64,000 nucleotides of DNA, taken from positions 372,001 through 436,000 of the forward strand of contig NZ_NOWF01000001.1 of assembly GCF_002245355.1 (NCBI RefSeq), in the 5' to 3' direction. The position numbers and the translations under genes were made by a program. Every line of letters starts with the position of its first letter. Positions within the stretch are counted from its first letter, which is position 1. The notes under the pieces were generated by a model. The model was not told where the DNA came from and did no database searches. It was given only the letters and a program-made list of their open reading frames with translations. This document shows positions 51,286 through 59,279 of the stretch, piece by piece. This DNA is from Paludifilum halophilum. Its GTDB lineage: Bacteria > Bacillota > Bacilli > Thermoactinomycetales > DSM-45169.

Positions 51286-51754
51286 TGGAGCTCACTGCTT
51301 TTTTGGGATCTTTGACTTGATCTTTACACCGGTGACAGATCCCGTGAAAGGTCAGCCGGTGGTCGATAATCTGAAAGTCGAATTCTTTTTGCACCCGATT
51401 TTCGATCGGTCCCAACCAATCATCGGTGATCTCATCCACCCTGCCGCAATGAAGGCAGATCAGATGGTGATGATGGTGTTCCGCACCTTCTGCCCGAAAC
51501 TCGTAACGGGTGACGCCGTCACCAAAGTTGAGTTTGTGAATGATCGAGAGGTCGCTCAAGAGTTCCAAAGTGCGATACACCGTAGCCAAACCGATCTCTG
51601 GCGCTTTCTCCTTCACCAACAGGTAAACATCTTCCGCGCTGAGATGATCCTGTTCATTTTCCAGTAACACGCGGACGGTCGCTTCCCGTTGGGGGGTCAA
51701 TTTGTAACTGTGGGCAGACAATTGCTGCTTGATTTCCTTGACTCTCTCTTCCAT
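51275..51754 (-). CDS. fur: Ferric uptake regulator Fur
   Basis: An iron-dependent repressor. The 159-residue protein has a winged helix (residues 1-80, with LTPQREATVRVLL and TVYRTLELL) and a dimerisation domain with the His cluster EHHHHHLICLHC and second zinc pair CHRC. The ATG at 51754 follows GGGGGG. The promoter and two Fur-box-like palindromes upstream suggest autoregulation. The spoIIM-fur-yqzK order supports Fur rather than PerR or Zur. Confidence 0.94.
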   Translation of the reverse strand: MEERVKEIKQQLSAHSYKLTPQREATVRVLLENEQDHLSAEDVYLLVKEKAPEIGLATVYRTLELLSDLSIIHKLNFGDGVTRYEFRAEGAEHHHHHLICLHCGRVDEITDDWLGPIENRVQKEFDFQIIDHRLTFHGICHRCKDQVKDPKKAVSSKVT

Positions 51755-51783
51755 CCTAACACCCCCCTGCAACTCCTGACCTC

Positions 51784-51813
51784 ATTATATGGGAGCGGGG
51801 AGAGGAAAGTCAA
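51784..51813 (-). promoter_or_regulatory. Promoter of fur
   Basis: On the minus strand TTGACT (51808-51813) and a perfect TATAAT (51784-51789) are 18 bases apart, 29 bases from the start codon. Confidence 0.8.
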
Positions 51814-51816
51814 TCT

Positions 51817-51851
51817 AAATGATAAAAAATATCATTTGATAATAATTATAA
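51817..51851. promoter_or_regulatory. Two overlapping Fur-box-like palindromes
   Basis: AAATGATA...TATCATTT (51817-51837) is a near-perfect dyad and TGATAATAATTATAA (51837-51851) matches the 7-1-7 Fur consensus at 13 of 15 positions. They lie just upstream of the fur -35 box. Confidence 0.7.
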
Positions 51852-52490
51852 TTAAATGGAAGGGGTGGCCATCCGCATGAAGACGGGAGCTGCATAAGCT
51901 TCAAACAAAGCCGATACGACCAGTACGCAGGCCATTATCGTCACCAGAACGGAGTAAGACAAAAACTCCGGGTAAATGGTCCCTCTGCGCTGAATCAATC
52001 GATTACGGGCCAGTTGCATGGAGAAGGCCACCCCGCTCACCGCTACCACAATCAAGGCGGGAACGATGATCAGATTATGGGGAACCACTGCGACAAATGC
52101 GAACCACAGTCCCTCCCAGGACAGCTGACTCACCAGAAAGCCCACCGTAAACCCGATAACCAGTCCTTTGAGGAAAATCCAGACAAAGATAAAAGGCATG
52201 CCGATCACAGACACCCCTAAAATCCACATCAGACCGATCGTTTTAAAATGATCACCCAAGGAATGTTGAAAGGCGACTTTCGGATCAGCGATCGTATCCC
52301 GATCCATTCCCCGGAAGAAATGACCGAGGTAATCGAGTAAGTTTTCCTTTTGTACGGGAGACAGGGTATTGACAATCACCGCCCCGAATATAACTCCCAT
52401 CATGAACAGCACAGCGACAAATACATAAAGTGACAGTTGGCTTTGCACATGTACCCGAAGCGATTCACTGAGGCGACGGTTCCGCTTCAC
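51852..52490 (-). CDS. spoIIM: Stage II sporulation protein M
   Basis: Part of the SpoIIDMP peptidoglycan-remodelling complex that drives engulfment. The 212-residue membrane protein has five hydrophobic segments, and the conserved VPHNLIIVPALIVVAVSGVAFS block is present. A GTG or ATG start lies after CAAGG. The position beside fur is as in B. subtilis. Its end abuts the Fur boxes. Confidence 0.94.
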   Translation of the reverse strand: MKRNRRLSESLRVHVQSQLSLYVFVAVLFMMGVIFGAVIVNTLSPVQKENLLDYLGHFFRGMDRDTIADPKVAFQHSLGDHFKTIGLMWILGVSVIGMPFIFVWIFLKGLVIGFTVGFLVSQLSWEGLWFAFVAVVPHNLIIVPALIVVAVSGVAFSMQLARNRLIQRRGTIYPEFLSYSVLVTIMACVLVVSALFEAYAAPVFMRMATPSI

Positions 52491-52558
52491 CTTGATTCCC
52501 CCCTTGTCCGGTTATTCTATCTCTATGACGGCCAAGAAGGAGATAGACTAGAAACATT

Positions 52559-53737
52559 CTAGACTTCCACCGATTTTACTTTTCCGTAGGTGCCTCCGCC
52601 CCCTTCTTCAAACTCCAGCCGGCGTTCCCGGGCCAACCGGATGTGCCCGGCAATGCCCTTTCCGGCCGCTCTTTCCACTTTTTTCAGAGGAGCGCGGTGA
52701 AGAACGTTCATCTCTGTGCCAAACTGTTTCAGCAACTTGTCCAGGGTTTTCGGCCCCAATTTGGGAATGAACTCCAAAGGGACCTGGTACATGTAGGGGG
52801 GGCGATGATCCGGCGATTGCGACGGTTGATCGGAGACCTCCCGGACGCGGTCCATCACTCCTTTGATCACTTTGGCTTTTCCGCAATAGGGGCAACGAAG
52901 CGAATCGCCAGATGGGAGGAGCTCATCGCAGTTGGCACACCGAGTCCGGTGATATTTGCCCAGTTTGGGATCCAACCCGTAGTTGGCCGCCACACGGCGC
53001 CCCTCTTTTCGGGTGAGCGCCCGGCGGAACTCCTCAAAATCCGGTTCCGAGACGACCAATTCATTGTATTCTCGCCCAATCTTCGGAAGGGAATGGGCAT
53101 CGGAGTTGCTGAGAAAGGAAAAAGGGGACAGCTCTGAAATCCCGTCAGCCATCGCCGAATCCGCGCTTAAGCCCAATTCCACCCCCGTGATCCGCTCCAG
53201 GCGGAGAAGTTGGGAGAGGCGATCTACCGCACTCCCATAGACGCTCTTAAAAGGAGTAAACACATGGGCGGGAATCAGCAAGCCCTCCATCTCTGTCACT
53301 TTTTCCTCCAGCGCGGAAATCTCCCCGTGATAACGCTGGGTGGATAATTGCATATTTCGTACGTAGCGGGACAACCACTGGCTGAAGCGGGACATCCGGT
53401 CCAGCGTGGGAAAGTAAGCCAACAGATGGGCCGCCCCCTGCCCCGGATTTTTCACTTCGATTTCCGTACCTAAAATCACCGTCGTCTCCCCGTATCTCAA
53501 CCCGCCGCCCGGCAACTCCCGGTAGCGGCCAGACTCCACCCCCTCTGCGATCTCTTCCTGCACAGGTGGAGAATGAGAGTCGATGATACCGATCATCTGG
53601 ATGCCTTTGCGGTGGGCCGCTTCCCAGAGAATCCGGTCAAAAGTGAGGTTCTTGGCGGCACTGATCTTGACCGGCTGCCCGCTTTCCGTTCTTCCGATGT
53701 GAATGTGAAGGTCGGCAAATACGGTTTGAAGTGTCAT
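52559..53737 (-). CDS. EndoQ-like PHP-domain endonuclease (YqxK family)
   Basis: Endonuclease Q-type proteins nick DNA 5' to deaminated bases. The 392-residue protein has an N-terminal PHP domain with metal-ligand motifs FADLHIHIG, IDSHSPPVQEE and LSNSDAHSLPKIGREYN, a zinc finger CANCDELLP...CPYCGK (about residues 285-305) and a C-terminal helix-hairpin-helix-like IPKLGPKTLDKLLKQFG. The start at 53737 overlaps the nudF stop (ATGA). Only the family points to DNA repair; the substrate cannot be told here. Confidence 0.88.
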   Translation of the reverse strand: MTLQTVFADLHIHIGRTESGQPVKISAAKNLTFDRILWEAAHRKGIQMIGIIDSHSPPVQEEIAEGVESGRYRELPGGGLRYGETTVILGTEIEVKNPGQGAAHLLAYFPTLDRMSRFSQWLSRYVRNMQLSTQRYHGEISALEEKVTEMEGLLIPAHVFTPFKSVYGSAVDRLSQLLRLERITGVELGLSADSAMADGISELSPFSFLSNSDAHSLPKIGREYNELVVSEPDFEEFRRALTRKEGRRVAANYGLDPKLGKYHRTRCANCDELLPSGDSLRCPYCGKAKVIKGVMDRVREVSDQPSQSPDHRPPYMYQVPLEFIPKLGPKTLDKLLKQFGTEMNVLHRAPLKKVERAAGKGIAGHIRLARERRLEFEEGGGGTYGKVKSVEV

Positions 53738-54276
53738 TTCCCACCCAACACCTGATTCTTCCAAATATATAAAGCCGTCACGGTCTTGGCGTCGCAAATT
53801 TCTCCTGAAGCCATCCGATCGAAAGCCTCTTCCAAGGTGAGTTCCGTCAATTCCACAAACTCGTCCGAATCCGGTTGGACATCCCCCGAACTCAGCCCCG
53901 TCGCCCGATAGAGATGGAGAATCTCATCGGCAAAACCGGGGGAAGTGTAAAAGGAAATGATCGACTCCAACCGCTCGGCCCGGTAGCCCGTCTCCTCCAT
54001 CAGCTCGCGGTGGGCGCAAGCTTGTGAGTCCTCTCTCGGTTCCAGCTTTCCGGCCGGAATCTCTAAAATCGTTTTCTCCAGCGGTTTGCGAAACTGTTTG
54101 ACCAGTACGAGTTTGTTCTCTGCGGTGACAGCCAAAACACCGACGGCACCGGAATGCTTGACCAGCTCCCGGGTGGCTGTTTTCCCGTCGGGCAGTTCCA
54201 CCTCATCCAGCTGAACACGGATAATCTTTCCGTCGTATATCTTCTGTGTACGAATCGTCTTCTCTTCCAGGTCCAA
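53734..54276 (-). CDS. nudF: ADP-ribose pyrophosphatase NudF
   Basis: A Nudix hydrolase that splits ADP-ribose. The Nudix box is complete: GKLEPREDSQACAHRELMEETGY. I choose the TTG at 54276 as the start, because AAGGAGG lies seven bases upstream and the protein (180 residues, beginning LDLEEKTIRTQKIYDGK) then matches the family. The longer ATG-started frame adds 36 residues without a ribosome binding site. Coupled to the EndoQ-like gene. Confidence 0.93.
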   Translation of the reverse strand: MDLEEKTIRTQKIYDGKIIRVQLDEVELPDGKTATRELVKHSGAVGVLAVTAENKLVLVKQFRKPLEKTILEIPAGKLEPREDSQACAHRELMEETGYRAERLESIISFYTSPGFADEILHLYRATGLSSGDVQPDSDEFVELTELTLEEAFDRMASGEICDAKTVTALYIWKNQVLGGK

Positions 54277-54405
54277 ACAGGATTCCTCCTTAACGTCTTC
54301 CCAGTCCTCTTCATGTAACTTTGTTCTGTCTTGTGGTTGGAGCAGAAACACTCCCTGGGTTTTCATTATACACCACTTTACCACCCCACAGCCTCCCGGA
54401 GATGA

Positions 54406-55629
54406 TTACCGTTTGTGAGGTATATTCGGCAAAAATAACTTTTTCAGCACGAGCGTGGCTGCCCCGATCGCCGTCGCATCATCGCCCAATTTAGCCGTCT
54501 GTATCGCAATCGCCTTCGCAGATATATTCAGGGCACGGGTCTCTACGGTTTCTTTCAAGGTTTCCATTATAAAGTCCCCTGATTTGGAAACACCGCCACC
54601 AATAATCACTTTTTGAGGATTTAATGTATTGATGAAGTTGGCAATTCCGATTCCCAAATAGCGTCCGGTATCGGCCAATATCTCCCGGGCGAATTCATCC
54701 CCTTGGCATGCCGCCTGATAGACGGTTTCTCCAGTCATTTGACTCCAGTCTCCCTGAACGAACTCACTGATCCGACTTTTCCGACCCATTCGCAATCCCC
54801 TTTGCGCGCGGGCGGCAATGGCCGGGCCGGCGGTCAAGGCTTGCAAACAGCCGTCATTCCCACAGGCGCATGTCGGTCCTTCCACATCGATCGTGGTGTG
54901 CCCCAGCTCTCCGGCCGTGTAGCTGGTACCTCTGAACAGCTCCTGATTCAATATGATTCCAGCACCCACTCCCATACCGACATTCAAACAAATGAAATCT
55001 TCCAGTCCCTGCCCGTGGCCGAACCAGCTCTCACCCAGAGCCATCGCCCGAACATCGTTTTCAACCTCAACGGGGAGATCCCATTCCGATTCCAATGATT
55101 CACGGATGGGGATATCATGAAGATTGAAGTTGGGCGCAAAAATCCCCACTCCCCGATCCGGGTTGACCAAACCGTGCATACCCACACCGATTCCGATGAC
55201 TCTTTCCTTCCGGAGCGCCGCTTTTTCCATGATCCGGCGAATGCTCTCATTCAATAGCTTGATTAACGATTCTTTATCCAACGGCTGAATCACCTTGATA
55301 TACAGGGAGTCGATAATCGCGGCATCCAGCGTTGCAACGATGACTTTGATATGACTGACCCCGACATCAATCCCGATCACCTGAAACGCTTCGGAATTGA
55401 TTTTCAGCATAATCGGTTTCCGACCTCCGGTGGAAACCCCTAAGTCACTTTCCTGAACCAATCGGGATTCCAACAGATCATTTACAAGATTCGTAACCGT
55501 AGGAGGGGTCAAACGGGTCTTTTTAGCGATTTCTGCCCGTGAAATAGGGCCATCCGTTCGAATGACATTTAAAATCAGTGATTTATTCAACGATTTCATC
55601 AGTTGAAAGCTTCCGACCAAACCCTTCAC
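54406..55629 (-). CDS. ROK family transcriptional regulator
   Basis: An N-terminal winged helix (about residues 10-75, SLNKSLILNVIRTDGPISRAEIAKKTRLTPPTVTNLV) is followed by a ROK sugar-kinase-like domain with GIDVGVSHIKV, the ExGH motif GELGHTTI and zinc ligands in CACGNDGCLQ. This is the NagC/XylR type. GTG 55629 has AGGGGGAG upstream. It lies at the end of the galactose operon, so it probably controls it. The effector is unknown. Confidence 0.9.
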   Translation of the reverse strand: MKGLVGSFQLMKSLNKSLILNVIRTDGPISRAEIAKKTRLTPPTVTNLVNDLLESRLVQESDLGVSTGGRKPIMLKINSEAFQVIGIDVGVSHIKVIVATLDAAIIDSLYIKVIQPLDKESLIKLLNESIRRIMEKAALRKERVIGIGVGMHGLVNPDRGVGIFAPNFNLHDIPIRESLESEWDLPVEVENDVRAMALGESWFGHGQGLEDFICLNVGMGVGAGIILNQELFRGTSYTAGELGHTTIDVEGPTCACGNDGCLQALTAGPAIAARAQRGLRMGRKSRISEFVQGDWSQMTGETVYQAACQGDEFAREILADTGRYLGIGIANFINTLNPQKVIIGGGVSKSGDFIMETLKETVETRALNISAKAIAIQTAKLGDDATAIGAATLVLKKLFLPNIPHKR

Positions 55630-55715
55630 TTTTCTCCCCCTCCCCGCCCGTCCATATGGAATCGGCACAACCTTTCCATCCATATTTGCACCGTATCAAC
55701 AGGCGTTCTGCTATG

Positions 55716-56705
55716 TTATTTATCGGCATAGCCCCTGGGATAGGCTTGATGCCACTGCCAAGCACTTTTAATGACCGTCTTTAAATCATGATATTGCGAT
55801 TTCCAACCCAGTACCCGTTGCGCTTTTTCAGATGATGCGACAAGCACAGCGGGATCCCCCGCCCTCCTCGGACGGACCTCGGTCGGAATCGGATGACCTG
55901 TCACTTCCCGGGCGGTTTCAATCACTTGCTTCACGGAAAACCCTCGGCCGTTTCCAAGATTGAATACACCGCTCTGCTGATGCTTGCGCAGGAACTCCAA
56001 CGCAAGCCAGTGTGCTCTCGCCAAATCCATCACATGGATATAATCACGGATGCATGTACCGTCCTCCGTCGGATAATCGTCCCCGAAAATGCCGATCAAA
56101 TCCCTCTGTCCCAAGGCCACCTGAAGGATAATCGGAATCAAGTGGGTTTCCGGATGGTGATCCTCCCCGATCTCACCCTCGGGATGGGCCCCGGCCGCAT
56201 TAAAATAACGCAGAGAGACCGATTTCAACCCGTAAGCCTGTTCACACCAGCGAAACATTTTTTCCATCGCCAACTTGGTCTCGCCGTATGGATGAGTCGG
56301 CACGGTCGGATCCTCTTCACGGATGGGAATCTGCTTCGGCTTCCCATAGACGGCCGCTGTAGATGAAAAGACGATCTTTTGAACTCCGTGATCCAGCATG
56401 GCGCTCACCAAATGATGGGAAGCCAAGAGATTATTATCATAGTATGCTAAGGGAATTTGCACACTTTCGCCGACCAGGGAACGAGCCGCAAAATGAATGA
56501 CTGCCTCTATATCATGCTTTTTGAACACACCCTCGAGAAACTCCCGGTCACGAAGATCCCCCTTATAAAAAGTCCCTCTTGAAACGGCCGCCTTGTGTCC
56601 GGAGTTTAAGCTGTCAACGACAACCACTTCTTCTCCTCGATGGAGCAGTTCCGCTACCGTATGGCTACCGATATAGCCGGCTCCTCCGGTTACCAAAATA
56701 GTCAA
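55716..56705 (-). CDS. galE: UDP-glucose 4-epimerase
   Basis: Interconverts UDP-galactose and UDP-glucose. The 329-residue protein has the NAD motif TGGAGYIGSH, the FSSTAAVYG segment and the catalytic YGETK. It starts with TTG, overlapping the galK stop, with GGGGAGG upstream. Confidence 0.96.
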   Translation of the reverse strand: MTILVTGGAGYIGSHTVAELLHRGEEVVVVDSLNSGHKAAVSRGTFYKGDLRDREFLEGVFKKHDIEAVIHFAARSLVGESVQIPLAYYDNNLLASHHLVSAMLDHGVQKIVFSSTAAVYGKPKQIPIREEDPTVPTHPYGETKLAMEKMFRWCEQAYGLKSVSLRYFNAAGAHPEGEIGEDHHPETHLIPIILQVALGQRDLIGIFGDDYPTEDGTCIRDYIHVMDLARAHWLALEFLRKHQQSGVFNLGNGRGFSVKQVIETAREVTGHPIPTEVRPRRAGDPAVLVASSEKAQRVLGWKSQYHDLKTVIKSAWQWHQAYPRGYADK

Positions 56706-57889
56706 GCTTCCACCTCCCCGGTCATTTCCCTGGTTCCATCACCGATATCACAAATATGGAAAGTGGGAATCAACCCTGTTTTCCGGGTATAACGATCGGC
56801 TACTTCCTTCTGAAACCTCTTAACAGCTTCTTCCTTCACCAAGCTGATATGACAACCGCCGAATCCGGCTCCGGTCATTCGTGTCCCGATACAACCCGGA
56901 ATACGGCGAGCCTCTTCAAACAATGTATCCAACTCCACTCCCGTCACTTGATATTGATCCCTCAGTGATTCATGGGATTGTTTCATCCATTGGCCGAAAG
57001 CTTGCAGATCATGCTGCTGCAGACTTTCAGCCGCCAGCAGGACCCGCTTAGTCTCGCTGACCACATGGTCCACACGTCGGCGGATCACCTGATCCGGCAT
57101 TTCATCTTTTACGGACTCCCATTCTCCCGGCGTTAGATCACCCAAGCGGTGAACATGCGGGAGTCTTTGCTGAATATAGCGAAGCCCCTCTTCACATTCG
57201 CGGCGGCGTTCATTATATTTCGAATTCGCCAGTCCGCGCCGCTTGTTGGTATTCGTAATTACCAGCTTATATCCATCGATGTGTACGGGAACATACCGAT
57301 ATTCCAAGGATTCGCACTTTAGCATCATCGCATGGTCCTTCCTGCCCATTCCGACTGCAAACGGGTCCATAATCCCGCAATTCACGCCAATAAATCGATT
57401 TTCCGCCCGTTGAGCCAACTTGACTAACTCCAGCATCGGAATATCGGCTCCTGCCAGCTTCATTAATGCCAGCGCCGTCACCATTTCAATGGAAGCCGAA
57501 GAAGATAGGCCCGCTCCGTTGAGAATGTTTCCGTGATAAAGAATATCGGCTCCCTTCAGATGAGCGGCGAGATCCGAAAATCTCAACCATTCTTTCAGGA
57601 CTCCTTTGGGATAATTGGCCCAATCATCCTCTTCTCTGTATTCAACCTTCCCAATGTGGCATTCCGCTTTCCTTTCGAAATTCGTTGACCGGAAGCGGTA
57701 AAGGCCATCCTCCCGCGGACGAACCAAAGCCCAGGTCCCAAGTGTCAAAGCGGCCGGAAATACATATCCTCCGTTATAATCCGTATGTTCACCGATCAGG
57801 TTCACTCGACCGGGTGCAAAAAACATACGGATTCCCTCTCCACTCCCATATTCCTGAAGAAACCTTGATTTTAATTCCCGGTCATTCAT
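56702..57889 (-). CDS. galK: Galactokinase
   Basis: A GHMP kinase that phosphorylates galactose at C1. The 395-residue protein has the galactokinase signature GRVNLIGEHTDYNGGYVFP, the ATP motif LNGAGLSSSAS and the C-terminal GAGFGGCHISL. One base separates it from galT and it overlaps galE, so the three Leloir enzymes are tightly coupled. Confidence 0.96.
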   Translation of the reverse strand: MNDRELKSRFLQEYGSGEGIRMFFAPGRVNLIGEHTDYNGGYVFPAALTLGTWALVRPREDGLYRFRSTNFERKAECHIGKVEYREEDDWANYPKGVLKEWLRFSDLAAHLKGADILYHGNILNGAGLSSSASIEMVTALALMKLAGADIPMLELVKLAQRAENRFIGVNCGIMDPFAVGMGRKDHAMMLKCESLEYRYVPVHIDGYKLVITNTNKRRGLANSKYNERRRECEEGLRYIQQRLPHVHRLGDLTPGEWESVKDEMPDQVIRRRVDHVVSETKRVLLAAESLQQHDLQAFGQWMKQSHESLRDQYQVTGVELDTLFEEARRIPGCIGTRMTGAGFGGCHISLVKEEAVKRFQKEVADRYTRKTGLIPTFHICDIGDGTREMTGEVEA

Positions 57890-57890
57890 C

Positions 57891-58868
57891 CTACCAACCT
57901 TCCTTTAGCAAATAGCGTCGACAGGCCTCTCGCAACTTCGGGGCCGTCTCCTCTACAGCCGATGGATTGGTTACAGCCCAGGCACCCATCTCCGATGAAG
58001 CATACCATTTGATCTTGTCCTGATCGCGAAGCGGCGGGTAAAACTCAATATGAAAATGATAAAAATCTTCGACATCATCCCCATTCACCGGGCGCTGGTG
58101 GATAACCATCATATAGGGAAAAATCCGGTTAAACAATGCATCCATCGCTCCGGTGACCTGCTTTAAAATGTGCGCTAGGTTTCTTTTTTCTCCGGAAGTG
58201 AAATCCGTCAGGGCGGTTTTATGATTTTTGCTGACAATGAATACGCCATAAGGAAAATCGGTGAAGTAAGGAATATAAGCGATAAAATGTTCGTTTTCCA
58301 CGATGACACGCTGTTCGAAGCTTTTCTCATGCTCATTCATTTCACAGAACAAACACTTTCCCGTTTCCTCGCGGTGAATTTTGCAGCTTTCCAGTTCAGT
58401 CTTGATTTTGAGCGGAATATGGGAGTATGCATATACCTGACCGTGGGGATGCGGCATGGTGACCCCGCATTCTTCCCCTCGATTCTCAAAAATCATGATA
58501 TATTGATGGTTCGCATCCTTTCTCAATTCTTCAAAACGATCGGTCCAAAGATCGACCAATTGGACTAAATGGTCCACCGACAGTTCGGGCAAGGTTTTGT
58601 GATGATCCGGGGAATATAGGATCACTTCACATTTCCCGAAAGACCTTTTTGCTTGGTATAGAGAGGTCTCTACAGGATCCGGCTCCGGAGGATCAGGTCT
58701 CAGGACGGGAAAGTCATTATCATATTTAAACACGGTATAATCATCAGGAACCTTTCCAGACCCGGGGCAAAACGGACAATCACCCTTCGGCATATGGGGA
58801 CGATTCTGTCGGTTCGAGGCAACCATAGTCCAATCTCTCAGCAACGGATTAAACCTTAATTCCGCCAT
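57891..58868 (-). CDS. galT: Galactose-1-phosphate uridylyltransferase (class I)
   Basis: Transfers UMP between glucose 1- and galactose 1-phosphate. The 325-residue protein has CPFCPG, the zinc/active-site HPHGQ in MPHPHGQVYAYSHIP, and FHIEFYPPLR. This is the HIT-fold class I enzyme, whereas many Bacilli use the unrelated class II type. GGGAGG precedes the ATG. First gene of the gal operon. Confidence 0.95.
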   Translation of the reverse strand: MAELRFNPLLRDWTMVASNRQNRPHMPKGDCPFCPGSGKVPDDYTVFKYDNDFPVLRPDPPEPDPVETSLYQAKRSFGKCEVILYSPDHHKTLPELSVDHLVQLVDLWTDRFEELRKDANHQYIMIFENRGEECGVTMPHPHGQVYAYSHIPLKIKTELESCKIHREETGKCLFCEMNEHEKSFEQRVIVENEHFIAYIPYFTDFPYGVFIVSKNHKTALTDFTSGEKRNLAHILKQVTGAMDALFNRIFPYMMVIHQRPVNGDDVEDFYHFHIEFYPPLRDQDKIKWYASSEMGAWAVTNPSAVEETAPKLREACRRYLLKEGW

Positions 58869-58919
58869 CCGGCTTATCCCTCCCGCAAATTGTCAATTCA
58901 AATTTTTCATAGTTTCTTA

Positions 58920-58943
58920 ATTTAATTAATGATTATATTAAAT
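58920..58943. promoter_or_regulatory. AT-rich palindrome at the gal operon -10 box
   Basis: ATTTAAT (58920-58926) and ATTAAAT (58937-58943) form a seven-base inverted repeat that encloses a minus-strand TATAAT (58932-58937), about 65 bases before galT. It is a plausible operator for the ROK regulator. Confidence 0.55.
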
Positions 58944-59016
58944 GAGTCCGTCCCTTTTAGCAACCGTTGATTTCATCCACAAACCGGGTATATTTTTGCC
59001 CCCTCCTCGATATCCT

Positions 59017-59095
59017 GCATAGCGAGACCCGGGAGCGGAAGCGACCGAGGCGAGACTTGTGCTCCCCTGAGTGCATAGCGAGACCCGGGAGCGGA
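59017..59095 (+). repeat. Dispersed intergenic repeat, copy D (tandem 23-base unit)
   Basis: A perfect 23-base unit beginning GCATAGCGAGACCCGGGAGC occurs twice (59017-59039 and 59073-59095), with GAGACTTGTGC between. The same unit with one change occurs in copy C (minus strand 27057-27035). Confidence 0.85.
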
Positions 59096-59141
59096 GCCAA
59101 AAATAGACCCGTCGTCCGACGGGCCGGGGAGTGTGGTTGAG

Positions 59142-59279
59142 ATGAAGGTGGAAATGGGTAAGGAGCGGCTGCGCATCGTGGGTAAGGGATGGCAGGTACG
59201 AGCCGCCCTGCGGGAGTTGGCTAAGCATCCTTTGACGGTAAGCGAGCTATTGCGTCGGCGGCATTCATCCCGCCGGTAA
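59142..59279 (+). CDS. mciZ: MciZ-like FtsZ inhibitor peptide, 45 residues
   Basis: A short open frame, ATG 59142 to TAA 59277-59279. The product starts MKVEMGKERL and contains VGKGWQVRAALRELAK. This agrees with the B. subtilis MciZ pattern (MKV..., a VGKAWEIRAKLKE-like core), a mother-cell peptide that blocks FtsZ polymerisation during sporulation. GGGGAG lies ten bases upstream. The last 59 bases overlap the convergent DUF3866 gene. The assignment rests on recall of the MciZ sequence and on length; I could not align it by program. Confidence 0.7.
   Translation: MKVEMGKERLRIVGKGWQVRAALRELAKHPLTVSELLRRRHSSRR

Larger units (their letters stand above)
58869..59141. other. Intergenic region with gal operator and repeat copy D
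   Basis: It contains the gal operon promoter region with a palindrome (58920-58943) and repeat copy D (59017-59095). A weak sigma-E-like pair on the plus strand (GTATATT at 58988 and GATATCCT at 59009, 14 bases apart) could serve the small gene at 59142. Confidence 0.5.
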
